From Schaalia odontolytica (GTDB lineage: Bacteria; Actinomycetota; Actinomycetes; Actinomycetales; Actinomycetaceae), in NCBI GenBank assembly GCA_958415245.1, contig CATYYP010000147.1:1-5014 (forward strand): 5,014 nt of DNA. The letters run 5' to 3'. Both the position numbers and the translations under genes were made by a program. Positions 1-5,014 of this stretch are shown piece after piece. Position 1 is the first letter of the stretch; each line of letters begins with the position of its first letter. The notes beneath the pieces are model-generated. The model did not search any database. It was given only the letters and a program-made list of their open reading frames with translations, and was not told where the DNA came from.

Positions 1-1028
1 GCCGCGCTCGGGGTTGGTTCCGAGGCTTCTATCGGCGAGGCGGAGGGGGATTCGACGGGGGTCAGGGAGATGCGCGCTCCCATCGCGGATGCGTGCGAGG
101 GCAGCAGGGGTTCGCCGTCGAGGTCCTTGGCCAGGTCGTCGAGCATGGAGCGAGCTTCTTCGACGATGGAGGAGTCTTCGGCGTGCAGGCCGTGTACGAG
201 CCAGCGCACGAGCGCGATTTCGGACAGGAGCTGGGCGCGCGTGAAGATGTGGAGGTCCGTGGCGCGGCGCTCGTGGCCGTAGGTCTCGCGGAAACGGTCG
301 AGGAATGCGTCGGATGCGGTGGCCTGGACCCATGCGATGTCGAGTGCGGGGTCGCCGACGTGTGCGCTGGTCCAGCCGCCGATGGCGAGGAGCGAGCCGC
401 GCTTGACGGACAGGCATCGCTCCTGGATGTCGCCGTGGATGGGCGCGGAGGGGAAGCGCCACAGGGACACGTCCTCGAGGGCGGCCTCCCAGCGGCTCCA
501 CAGGGCGGCGGGGATGGCGACTTCGCGGGCGGCCTCGTCGAGGAGGGCGAGGTTGCGATCGCGGCACTCGATGGCCGTGTAGCTGGGCAGTCCGATCGAG
601 GAGAAGACGGTCTCGGGGAGGTTGTGCAGGGCCGCGAGGGCACGTCCGAGGGACGCGGGCAGCAGGGGATCGGTGTCGAGGTCCTCGTCCGTGGGGGCTG
701 TGCCGCCCGGGTCACGGTGGACGTAGACGGTACTGCCGTCGCTGGTCTTTACCTGGCCTGCTAGGCGCGGCACGTCGAAGGGAATGTAGTCGTGGTCGTG
801 TGCCTGGCCGAGCCGGTCCAGGATGCCGGAGGTCGCCTCGAGTGCGGGTCCGGAGACCTCCTCGTGGGGGCAGGTGACGATCCAGCGGTGTCCGGCGGCG
901 TCTTCGATGCCGGTCACGGTGGAGAGCTCGTCGCTGTAGGTGGGCGGGCGCAGGGCGGTGACGCGCATGCCGGGGACGGCCGCGGTGGCCAGGGCTGCCA
1001 GTTCGAGGGGGCTCTTGCGGGAGGTCAT
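1..1028 (-). CDS. APH-fold phosphotransferase-like protein with degenerate active site (3' end beyond left edge)
   Basis: The minus strand is open from an ATG at 1028-1026 to the window edge, giving 342 residues with no stop seen. The fold is recognised from the aminoglycoside/macrolide phosphotransferase signature: an HGD motif at residues 198-200 (PIHGDIQE) followed about 25 residues later by SAHVGDPALDIAW (221-233). In active members, HGDxxxxN and a later IDW/IDF supply the catalytic Asp and two metal-binding residues. Here the Asn position is Cys205 and the IDW site reads IGGW (216-219), so both metal ligands seem lost. The N-lobe stretch GHRWIVTC (46-53) shows no clear ATP-binding Lys. 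After about residue 305 the protein becomes a low-complexity Ser/Pro/Glu/Ala tail. The first ATG is chosen because the N-terminal segment (SPLELAALATAAVPG) looks like normal protein and a leaderless -10 sits just before it. Substrate is unknown; an antibiotic-resistance role should not be assumed. The gene diverges from the pilus operon and need not be related to it. Confidence 0.8.
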   Translation of the reverse strand, partial: MTSRKSPLELAALATAAVPGMRVTALRPPTYSDELSTVTGIEDAAGHRWIVTCPHEEVSGPALEATSGILDRLGQAHDHDYIPFDVPRLAGQVKTSDGSTVYVHRDPGGTAPTDEDLDTDPLLPASLGRALAALHNLPETVFSSIGLPSYTAIECRDRNLALLDEAAREVAIPAALWSRWEAALEDVSLWRFPSAPIHGDIQERCLSVKRGSLLAIGGWTSAHVGDPALDIAWVQATASDAFLDRFRETYGHERRATDLHIFTRAQLLSEIALVRWLVHGLHAEDSSIVEEARSMLDDLAKDLDGEPLLPSHASAMGARISLTPVESPSASPIEASEPTPSA

Positions 1029-1034
1029 TGCCTT

Positions 1035-1040
1035 AACGTA
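1035..1040 (-). promoter_or_regulatory. Probable leaderless -10 element of the APH-like gene
   Basis: On the minus strand the hexamer TACGTT fits the TANNNT -10 pattern and is followed by AAGGCA and then the ATG at 1028. The 6-base gap puts the transcription start at or beside the A of the start codon, as in the leaderless genes common in actinobacteria. The AAGG between them lies only 2 bases from the ATG, too close for a normal Shine-Dalgarno site. No good -35 is visible in the GC-rich sequence behind it. This is inference from spacing. Confidence 0.45.
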
Positions 1041-1044
1041 TCGC

Positions 1045-1054
1045 GGCCTAGGCC
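1045..1054. repeat. 10-bp perfect palindrome in the divergent intergenic region
   Basis: GGCCTAGGCC is a perfect inverted repeat 4 bases behind the presumed -10 of the minus-strand gene, in the -35/spacer zone of that promoter. The position would suit an operator, but no regulator is identified, and in such GC-rich DNA a short palindrome can occur by chance. Confidence 0.4.
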
Positions 1055-1060
1055 CGGGCG

Positions 1061-1085
1061 CTCCTCCCCGCGCGGGCGCGAGGAG
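1061..1085. repeat. GC-rich nested inverted repeat (stem-loop or operator)
   Basis: Arms CTCCTC (1061-1066) and GAGGAG (1080-1085) enclose a second palindrome, CCCGCGCGGG (1067-1076). The element lies between the two divergent promoters, upstream of the -35 of the pilus operon. It could be a protein binding site, or a hairpin in any transcript reading through. There is no T-run after it on either strand, so it does not look like a classical intrinsic terminator. Confidence 0.4.
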
Positions 1086-1103
1086 GATTGAACGAATGTG
1101 GGT

Positions 1104-1133
1104 TTGCTCCTTGCCGAAAAACTCTGTTACTTT
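1104..1133 (+). promoter_or_regulatory. Promoter of the Tad operon (extended -10)
   Basis: TACTTT at 1128-1133 fits the TANNNT -10 pattern and is preceded by TGT (1125-1127), an extended -10 TGN. A weak -35, TTGCTC (1104-1109), lies 18 bases upstream. Transcription would start near 1140, leaving a leader of about 32 bases that contains the ribosome binding site of the ATPase gene. This is the only AT-richer patch in the intergenic region, which supports the call. Confidence 0.5.
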
Positions 1134-1157
1134 CGACACATTGGCTTGGTCTGTAGC

Positions 1158-1164
1158 AAGGAGG
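1158..1164 (+). promoter_or_regulatory. Ribosome binding site of tadA
   Basis: AAGGAGG lies 7 bases before the ATG at 1172. It is a near-perfect Shine-Dalgarno sequence and fixes the start of the ATPase. Confidence 0.85.
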
Positions 1165-1171
1165 CGCAGCG

Positions 1172-2386
1172 ATGGAAGCCACGACGCGCGCGCTCGCCGC
1201 ACGGGTGCGTGAGGATTTAGCCGCGGGCGGAGTCGACGCGGCCCGCGATCCTCGTTCCGTGCGTCTGCTCATTCACCGCGTCATCGACAGGTACGCGCCC
1301 GACCTGCTGCCCGCGGCCCGCGAGCAGGTCGAAGCGGACCTCATGGATGACATCTGCGGTCTGGGCCCGCTTCAGGCGCTCATGGATGATCCCTCGGTCG
1401 AGGAAATCTGGATTAATGCGGCGTCGCGCGTGTTCGTGGCCCGCTCGGGTGTTGCCGAGCTGACCAGCCTGATCCTTACCGACGAGGACGTGCGCGCACT
1501 CGTCGAGCGCATGCTCCACCACTCCGGGCGCAGGCTTGATCTGTCCAGTCCCTTCGTGGATGCGATGCTCGCGGGAGGGGAACGCCTCCACGTCGTCATT
1601 CCGCCCGTCACGGGATCGTCGTGGAGCGTCAATATCCGCAAGCACATCCAGCGCGCCCGCACCCTGGATGACCTGGTCGCGGTTGACATGCTCGCTCCTC
1701 CGATGCGGGATTTTTTGGCGGCCGCCGTCTCCATGGGGCTCTCCGTCCTCGTCTCGGGAGGCACGCAGGCGGGAAAGACGACGCTGCTGCGCGCGCTTGC
1801 GGGGGAGTTGCCCAGGTCGCGCCGTGTCATCTCCTGCGAGGAGGTCTTCGAGCTGGGGCTGGCCAACTGGGACCACGTCGCGATGCAGACGCGCCCGGCC
1901 GGCGCGGAGGGGACGGGCGAGATCACGCTGCGTGACCTCGTGCGCGAATCCCTGCGTATGCGCCCCGAGTACCTGATCGTCGGCGAGGTCCGAGGCCCCG
2001 AAGCTCTCGACCTGCTGGTGGCCCTCAACGCGGGCGTGCCGGGCATGGCGACCGTGCACGCGAACTCGGCCCGCGAGGCCCTCGACAAGCTCTCGATCCT
2101 GCCGCTCCTTGCGGGGGAGAACGTGACGACGGGGTTCGTCACCCCGACCCTGGCCTCGTCCATTGATCTCGTGTGTCACGTCGAGCGGGGCGCGGACGGG
2201 CAGCGCCACGTTGCTGAGATCATGGCGGTCCCGGGGCGCGTCGAAGGAAATCGGATCGAGACAGCCACCCTCTTCCGCTTCGATGGGTGCAGGTGTGTCC
2301 GAGGCGCGGGCGGCCTTGACCTGCACGATCGTTTTGCCGCCGCCGGCTTCGACCTCGCGTCCCTCTTGGATTGGGGGTCGGCGTGA
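1172..2386 (+). CDS. tadA: Tad pilus assembly ATPase, TadA/CpaF family (GspE/VirB11-like)
   Basis: This 404-residue secretion ATPase would form a cytoplasmic ring that powers extension of the Flp/Tad pilus through the TadB/TadC platform. The N-terminal domain carries the family block GLGPLQALMDDPSVEEIWIN (63-82). The Walker A loop is GGTQAGKTT (196-204, Lys202), followed by an acidic SCEEVFEL box (221-228). The Walker B region is EYLIVGEVRG (266-275), and the His-box segment is GMATVHANSAREALDKL (291-307, His296). Length and motif order are normal for actinobacterial TadA. The Walker A has Gln-Ala where GSGKT is commoner, an apparently tolerated variant. The start is set by AAGGAGG 7 bases upstream. 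Leu16 is encoded by the rare codon TTA. The stop overlaps the next gene by 4 bases (GTGA), implying translational coupling. Assignment is firm; which pilus type it builds follows from the neighbours. Confidence 0.97.
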   Translation: MEATTRALAARVREDLAAGGVDAARDPRSVRLLIHRVIDRYAPDLLPAAREQVEADLMDDICGLGPLQALMDDPSVEEIWINAASRVFVARSGVAELTSLILTDEDVRALVERMLHHSGRRLDLSSPFVDAMLAGGERLHVVIPPVTGSSWSVNIRKHIQRARTLDDLVAVDMLAPPMRDFLAAAVSMGLSVLVSGGTQAGKTTLLRALAGELPRSRRVISCEEVFELGLANWDHVAMQTRPAGAEGTGEITLRDLVRESLRMRPEYLIVGEVRGPEALDLLVALNAGVPGMATVHANSAREALDKLSILPLLAGENVTTGFVTPTLASSIDLVCHVERGADGQRHVAEIMAVPGRVEGNRIETATLFRFDGCRCVRGAGGLDLHDRFAAAGFDLASLLDWGSA

Positions 2387-3249
2387 TTGCGATCGTGTGC
2401 GGGCTCGTGTTCGGGATCGGCCTCGTCCTGGCCGTGTCCCCCTGGTTCACTTCACCCCCGGCGTGGCGCCCGTGGGGGCCGTGGAAGCGCCTGCGCGAGG
2501 ACGTGGCCCGCGCCCGTATCCCCGGATTGACGGCCCTGCGCCTCGTCGTCCTGAGCATTGGAGTCGGAATCGTCGTTGCGCTCGTCATCCTGGCTGTCAC
2601 GGGAGCCTGGCCCGTCGCCCTCATCGTCTCCGTCGGTGTTGCGTTCCTGCCCTACGCGTGGGTCGTCTCGCGCCTGGGTGCACACGCGAAGACTGTTCGG
2701 GCCGCCTGGCCCGAGGTTATAGACGCCATGGTGTCCGGCGTGCGTGCGGGCACGGCGCTGCCCCAGGTGCTCTGCGACCTGGCCGAGGAGGGGCCCGTCC
2801 CCGTGCGCTTCGCCTTCGAAGCGTTCTCGCGGGATTACAGCGCTAACGGCCGCTTCGAGCTCGCCCTGGACAAGATGAAAGAGACGGTCGCCGACCCTGT
2901 CGCCGACCGCATCGTCGAGGCGCTGCGCATCGCCCGATCCGTCGGCGGGGCGGACCTGACCCGCCTGCTGCAAGACCTCGCCTCACTCCTGCGCGAGGAT
3001 GCGCGCGTGCGCGGAGAACTCGAGGCGCGTCAATCCTGGACGGTTGGCGCCGCTCGTCTCGGCCTCGCGGCCCCCTGGGTTGTCCTGCTCCTCCTGTCGG
3101 GAGGAGGGGCCAGCGCACACGTGTGGAACTCGTCGGGCGGTATCGCCGTCCTGTGCTCGGGGGCCGGCATCTGCGTCATCGCCTACCTGATCATGAAGGC
3201 CATGGGGCGCCTGAGTACCGACCCGAGGAACCTTGGAGGCGCGCGATGA
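2383..3249 (+). CDS. tadB: TadB-like pilus assembly inner-membrane platform protein (T2SSF domain)
   Basis: A 288-residue membrane protein counted from GTG 2383, whose GTGA overlaps the tadA stop. A TTG at 2371 in the same frame would add 4 residues, but the 4-base overlap is the commoner arrangement. Hydrophobic segments lie at about 2-18, 52-73 and 75-94. A cytoplasmic T2SSF-type domain starts near AAWPEVIDAMVSGVRAG (107-123) and includes VGGADLTRLLQDLASLLRED (187-206). Two final membrane segments lie at about 222-239 and 252-273. This is the GspF-like layout of TadB, which with TadC forms the platform receiving the force of the TadA ATPase. TadB and TadC are paralogous; the name rests on order (ATPase, then TadB, then TadC) and on the longer N-terminal part. 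The stop overlaps the next start by 4 bases (ATGA). Confidence 0.93.
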   Translation: MIAIVCGLVFGIGLVLAVSPWFTSPPAWRPWGPWKRLREDVARARIPGLTALRLVVLSIGVGIVVALVILAVTGAWPVALIVSVGVAFLPYAWVVSRLGAHAKTVRAAWPEVIDAMVSGVRAGTALPQVLCDLAEEGPVPVRFAFEAFSRDYSANGRFELALDKMKETVADPVADRIVEALRIARSVGGADLTRLLQDLASLLREDARVRGELEARQSWTVGAARLGLAAPWVVLLLLSGGGASAHVWNSSGGIAVLCSGAGICVIAYLIMKAMGRLSTDPRNLGGAR

Positions 3250-4142
3250 ATCCCTGGATCTTGCGCGCCCTCGACCTGGCCGCTGCTCTCGTCGCCGGTG
3301 CGGGCCTTGTCCTCATCTTGGCCGCCGCCCTCGCGCGCTGCCCCTCCTTCGCTGACCGCGTCGCGCAGGGGCGCGTGCAGGAGCGCCCGCCCTCCGTACT
3401 CGCCGCGTGGGCGCGCCGCGTGAGCGCCTCAGCCCTCGATTCGCTCGGATCCACCACAGAATCCGTCGCCCGCAGGCTCGCCCTGGCCGGTATGAACCCG
3501 GACGTGTCCGTCTTCCGGCTGCGCCAGGCGGTCGCGGGGGTCGCCGGCCTCGTCGGCGCGTGTGCCCTTGTTGCCGCGCGCCACGCCTCCTCCCTACGTG
3601 CCTCTTTCATTCCCCTGTGCGCCTGTGCGCTCGTCGGCACCCTCCTTGGGGTCGCCGGCATGGACCGCTTCCTTACCATGCGCGCGAACGCCCGCCAGCG
3701 CGCGATCGACGCCGCAGTGCCCGACTGCTCGGAACTCCTCGCGCTCGCGGTGGCCGCCGGCGAGTCGATCCCCGCCGCCATCGAGCGCGTCGCCGGCTGT
3801 GCGGGAGGCCCCCTCGGGGCAGAACTGTCGCTGACAGCCGGGCACATCCGCAACGGCACGCCGTCCGTGCGCGCTCTCGCCGACCTCGTCGAGCGCACCG
3901 AATCCCCGGCCCTCACGCGCCTGAGCCGCACGCTCACCACGGCGATCGAGCGCGGCTCGCCCCTGGCCTCGGTCCTGCATGACCAGGCCCGGGACCAGCG
4001 CGAACGCTCTCTCGCCGCCCTCATGGAGGAGGGTGGGCGCCGCGAGATCGCGATGCTCCTGCCCGTCGTCTTCCTCATCCTGCCCGTCACCGTCATGTTC
4101 GCTCTTTACCCGGGGCTCATCGCCCTGGATTTCACCCCGTGA
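3246..4142 (+). CDS. tadC: TadC-like pilus assembly inner-membrane platform protein (T2SSF domain)
   Basis: A 298-residue protein from ATG 3246, which overlaps the tadB stop by 4 bases and has GGAGG at 3235-3239, 6 bases upstream. The frame stays open back to 3123, but that part overlaps tadB and has no recognisable content. Segments are: membrane about 8-30; a soluble linker with ALAGMNPDVSVFRLRQ (79-94); membrane about 95-111 and 120-139; a T2SSF cytoplasmic domain about 150-265 beginning AIDAAVPDCSELLALAVAAG (153-172); and a last membrane segment LLPVVFLILPVTVMFALYPG (271-290). The AVPDxxELLALAVxAG start and the LPVVFLxLP end are characteristic of TadC. It would pair with TadB as the inner-membrane core of the Tad machine. 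No truncation or frameshift is seen. Confidence 0.92.
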   Translation: MNPWILRALDLAAALVAGAGLVLILAAALARCPSFADRVAQGRVQERPPSVLAAWARRVSASALDSLGSTTESVARRLALAGMNPDVSVFRLRQAVAGVAGLVGACALVAARHASSLRASFIPLCACALVGTLLGVAGMDRFLTMRANARQRAIDAAVPDCSELLALAVAAGESIPAAIERVAGCAGGPLGAELSLTAGHIRNGTPSVRALADLVERTESPALTRLSRTLTTAIERGSPLASVLHDQARDQRERSLAALMEEGGRREIAMLLPVVFLILPVTVMFALYPGLIALDFTP

Positions 4143-4145
4143 AGG

Positions 4146-4150
4146 AAGGA
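4146..4150 (+). promoter_or_regulatory. Ribosome binding site of the small pilin gene
   Basis: AAGGA, within the purine run 4141-4150, lies 7 bases before the ATG at 4158. This is the only gene of the operon not overlapping its upstream neighbour (15 bases between), so it has its own clear ribosome binding site, as would suit a pilin made in larger amounts. Confidence 0.65.
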
Positions 4151-4157
4151 AACAGTC

Positions 4158-4328
4158 ATGAAGAAACTCTTTCTCAGGAAGGCTCCCCTCGGGGAGCGCG
4201 GCGACGTGCCCGGGTGGGTCCTCATCACCCTCATGACGGCCGCGCTCGTCGTCCTCATCTGGGGTGTTGCCTCGGAGCGGCTCGTGGAGATCTTTAACCG
4301 TGCGATGGACTCGATTGCGGGCATCTGA
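4158..4328 (+). CDS. Flp-like small pilin subunit (56 residues)
   Basis: A short gene, easily missed by length cut-offs. The protein has a basic N-terminus (MKKLFLRKAP), then GERGDVPGW (12-20), one hydrophobic helix (about 20-37, VLITLMTAALVVLIWGVA) and a short amphipathic C-terminus (SERLVEIFNRAMDSIAGI). This architecture and its place directly after tadC match the Flp-type pilin slot of actinobacterial Tad operons. If cleaved by a TadV-type peptidase after Gly15, the mature chain would be about 41 residues. The usual Glu at mature position +5 is absent (Trp20), so canonical prepilin processing and packing are uncertain. It could instead be a small membrane accessory protein of the machine. 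The ATG is supported by AAGGA 7 bases upstream, and the codon use matches its neighbours. The gene end is overlapped by the probable start of the next gene. The reading frame is firm and the pilin role is inferred. Confidence 0.85.
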   Translation: MKKLFLRKAPLGERGDVPGWVLITLMTAALVVLIWGVASERLVEIFNRAMDSIAGI

Positions 4329-4689
4329 GGAGGGATCTGAGGTCGTCTCGACGGTCCTCGTCCAGGGTCTCGTCGTTCTCGTCATCCTCCTGCTCATTCA
4401 GCTGGCCTTCGCTTCGCACGTGCGCACCATGAGCGTGAGCGCGGCATCCGAGGGCGCGCGCCGTGGCGGCCTCCTCGGAGGGGATGAGGACGAGGCCCGG
4501 GCGCGAACGAGCGAACTCCTCGACTCTCTCGTGGGGGCCGCGAAGGACCGCGAGATCGCCGTGGATCGCGAGAGCGACGCGGGCGTCGACGTTCTCACCG
4601 TCACCGTGCGCACGCGCCTGCCGCTCGTCGGAGGACTTGGGCCGAGGTGGCTGACCGTGCGCGGGCGTGCGCTGGTGGAGGGGCCGTGA
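4300..4689 (+). CDS. TadE-like minor pilin / pilus assembly protein (start uncertain)
   Basis: With the GTG at 4300 this is 129 residues: a basic leader (MRWTRLRAS), EEGSEVVSTVLVQ, one hydrophobic helix (about 15-38) and a soluble extracytoplasmic part. The latter has an acidic Arg/Glu-rich segment (GGDEDEARARTSELLDSL) and a beta-type end (VLTVTVRTRLPLVGGLGPRWLTVRGRALVEG). This is the TadE layout: positively charged leader, N-terminal helix, and C-terminal VxVxxxxPLV strands. GTG 4300 has GGAG at 4286-4289 (spacing 10) and overlaps the small pilin gene by 29 bases; TTG 4315 would overlap by 14; GTG 4264 is also in frame. All keep the hydrophobic core. Downstream of GAGGAGG (4327-4333) there is no in-frame start. 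The presumed mature +5 residue is Ser17, not Glu. The stop overlaps the next gene by 4 bases. Confidence 0.82.
   Translation: MRWTRLRASEEGSEVVSTVLVQGLVVLVILLLIQLAFASHVRTMSVSAASEGARRGGLLGGDEDEARARTSELLDSLVGAAKDREIAVDRESDAGVDVLTVTVRTRLPLVGGLGPRWLTVRGRALVEGP
4327..4333 (+). other. Shine-Dalgarno-like purine motif without a usable downstream start
   Basis: GAGGAGG straddles the stop of the small pilin gene. It would be an excellent ribosome binding site for the TadE-like gene, but the in-frame codons after it read TCT GAG GTC GTC TCG ACG, with no ATG, GTG or TTG. It may be only coding sequence (Glu-Glu-Gly of the TadE leader), or may mark an unusual start codon or a sequencing error. Confidence 0.35.
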
Positions 4690-5014
4690 GCGAGCGGGGA
4701 GACGCCAGCGTCGAATTCCTCGGGATCCTCGTCGTCGTCGTGATCCCAGTGCTCTACATCGTGCTCGCGATCGGCCAGGTGAGCGCGGGGGCTATGGCGG
4801 TGGACGCGGGGGCGCGCGAGGCTGCCCGTATTCTTGCCGAGGACCCGGATCGAACGGCCGACGCGTCCCACGCCGTCACCCTCATCGTCGAGGACTTCGG
4901 CGTGAACGCGACCCCCGAGGTGGCCTCGACGTGCGAGAACTGCCAGGACGGAGAAGGGGATGTTGACGTGCGCGTGTCCGTGCAGGTCCCGCTGCCCTTC
5001 ATGCCCTCCTGGCT
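4686..5014 (+). CDS. TadE-like minor pilin, partial (3' end beyond right edge)
   Basis: It starts at GTG 4686, overlapping the previous stop (GTGA), with GGAGGGG at 4677-4683 just upstream; 109 residues are visible. The leader is short (MSERG), followed by DASVEFLG, which fits a prepilin motif with cleavage after Gly5 and Glu10 at mature +5. Next come a hydrophobic helix (about 9-30, ILVVVVIPVLYIVLAIGQV) and the TadE-type segment AMAVDAGAREAARILAED. The exposed part has a Cys-x-x-Cys pair (STCENCQD) and a strand region ending VSVQVPLPFMPSW, as in TadE proteins. It would be an extracytoplasmic minor or initiating subunit. Of the three pilin-like proteins here it has the most canonical processing site. 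The gene continues past the window. Confidence 0.88.
   Translation, partial: MSERGDASVEFLGILVVVVIPVLYIVLAIGQVSAGAMAVDAGAREAARILAEDPDRTADASHAVTLIVEDFGVNATPEVASTCENCQDGEGDVDVRVSVQVPLPFMPSW

Noticed and set aside
93..764. Plus-strand open frame of 223 residues and overlapping minus-strand frame 62-715
   Set aside because: Both are shadows of the APH-like gene on the minus strand; only the frame starting at 1028 gives HGD and VGDPALDIAW motifs. The Pro/Ser/Arg-rich or Gly/Val-rich composition is typical of wrong frames.
1..1028. Antibiotic resistance gene call for the APH-like protein
   Set aside because: Key metal-binding residues are missing and the similarity is only at fold and motif level; a resistance label would mislead.
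1061..1085. Intrinsic terminator between the divergent genes
   Set aside because: The genes diverge, so no terminator is expected there, and no T-run follows the inverted repeat on either strand.
1711..1716. Run of six T within tadA, considered as a phase-variation tract
   Set aside because: It is short and reads in frame as Asp-Phe-Leu. Six bases is below what is usually needed for frequent slippage, and nothing else suggests switching.
1217..2326. Long minus-strand open frame (369 residues) antisense to tadA
   Set aside because: It lies opposite a gene with clear Walker A/B motifs. Its translation is rich in Arg, His, Asp and Gly without recognisable domains, as expected for the antisense frame of a GC-biased gene.
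3191..4397. Minus-strand open frames opposite tadC and the small pilin (301 and 267 residues)
   Set aside because: They are antisense to convincing membrane protein genes, with biased Arg/Ala/Ser or Gly/Asp/Arg composition and no domain.
4726..4741. GTC/GTC tandem triplets, considered as a microsatellite
   Set aside because: It is a valine run in a membrane helix using the preferred codon, so composition alone explains it.

Overview
This window is a compact, GC-rich stretch of actinobacterial type. The codons are strongly biased to G or C in third position, GTG starts are used, and genes overlap by 4 bases. The proteins resemble Tad pilus proteins of the Actinomycetota; a genus in the Actinomyces/Schaalia group is a guess from overall protein style, not something the sequence proves. 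The window holds two transcription units that diverge from a 143-base intergenic region at 1029-1171.

Left, minus strand (1-1028): a partial gene running off the left edge. It encodes an aminoglycoside/macrolide phosphotransferase-fold (APH-like) protein. The HGD catalytic motif is present, but the residues that normally bind ATP-Mg are replaced, so its kinase activity is doubtful. It ends in a Ser/Pro/Glu-rich tail. Its promoter looks leaderless: the -10 lies 6 bases from the ATG.

Right, plus strand (1172-5014): a Tad (tight adherence / Flp pilus) operon in the usual actinobacterial order. It holds the TadA/CpaF-type assembly ATPase (1172-2386), TadB-like (2383-3249) and TadC-like (3246-4142) inner-membrane platform proteins, and a 56-residue Flp-like small pilin (4158-4328). 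Two TadE-like minor pilins follow (about 4300-4689, and 4686 to beyond the right edge). Almost every junction is a 4-base or longer overlap, so the operon is probably co-transcribed and translationally coupled. A good extended -10 promoter (1104-1133) and a strong ribosome binding site (1158-1164) precede it.

How they would work together: TadA hydrolyses ATP at the cytoplasmic face and drives TadB/TadC, which move processed pilin subunits out of the membrane into a fibre. The small pilin would be the main subunit and the TadE-like proteins minor or initiating subunits. No prepilin peptidase (TadV) and no TadZ/CpaE-type localisation gene is visible. The latter often lies just upstream of tadA in actinobacteria, but here that place is taken by the divergent APH-like gene.

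I see no mobile element, CRISPR array, tRNA or rRNA. I do not see a clearly new system. The points most worth checking are the degenerate kinase, the unusual pilin processing motifs, the TadE start, and the intergenic regulatory region.
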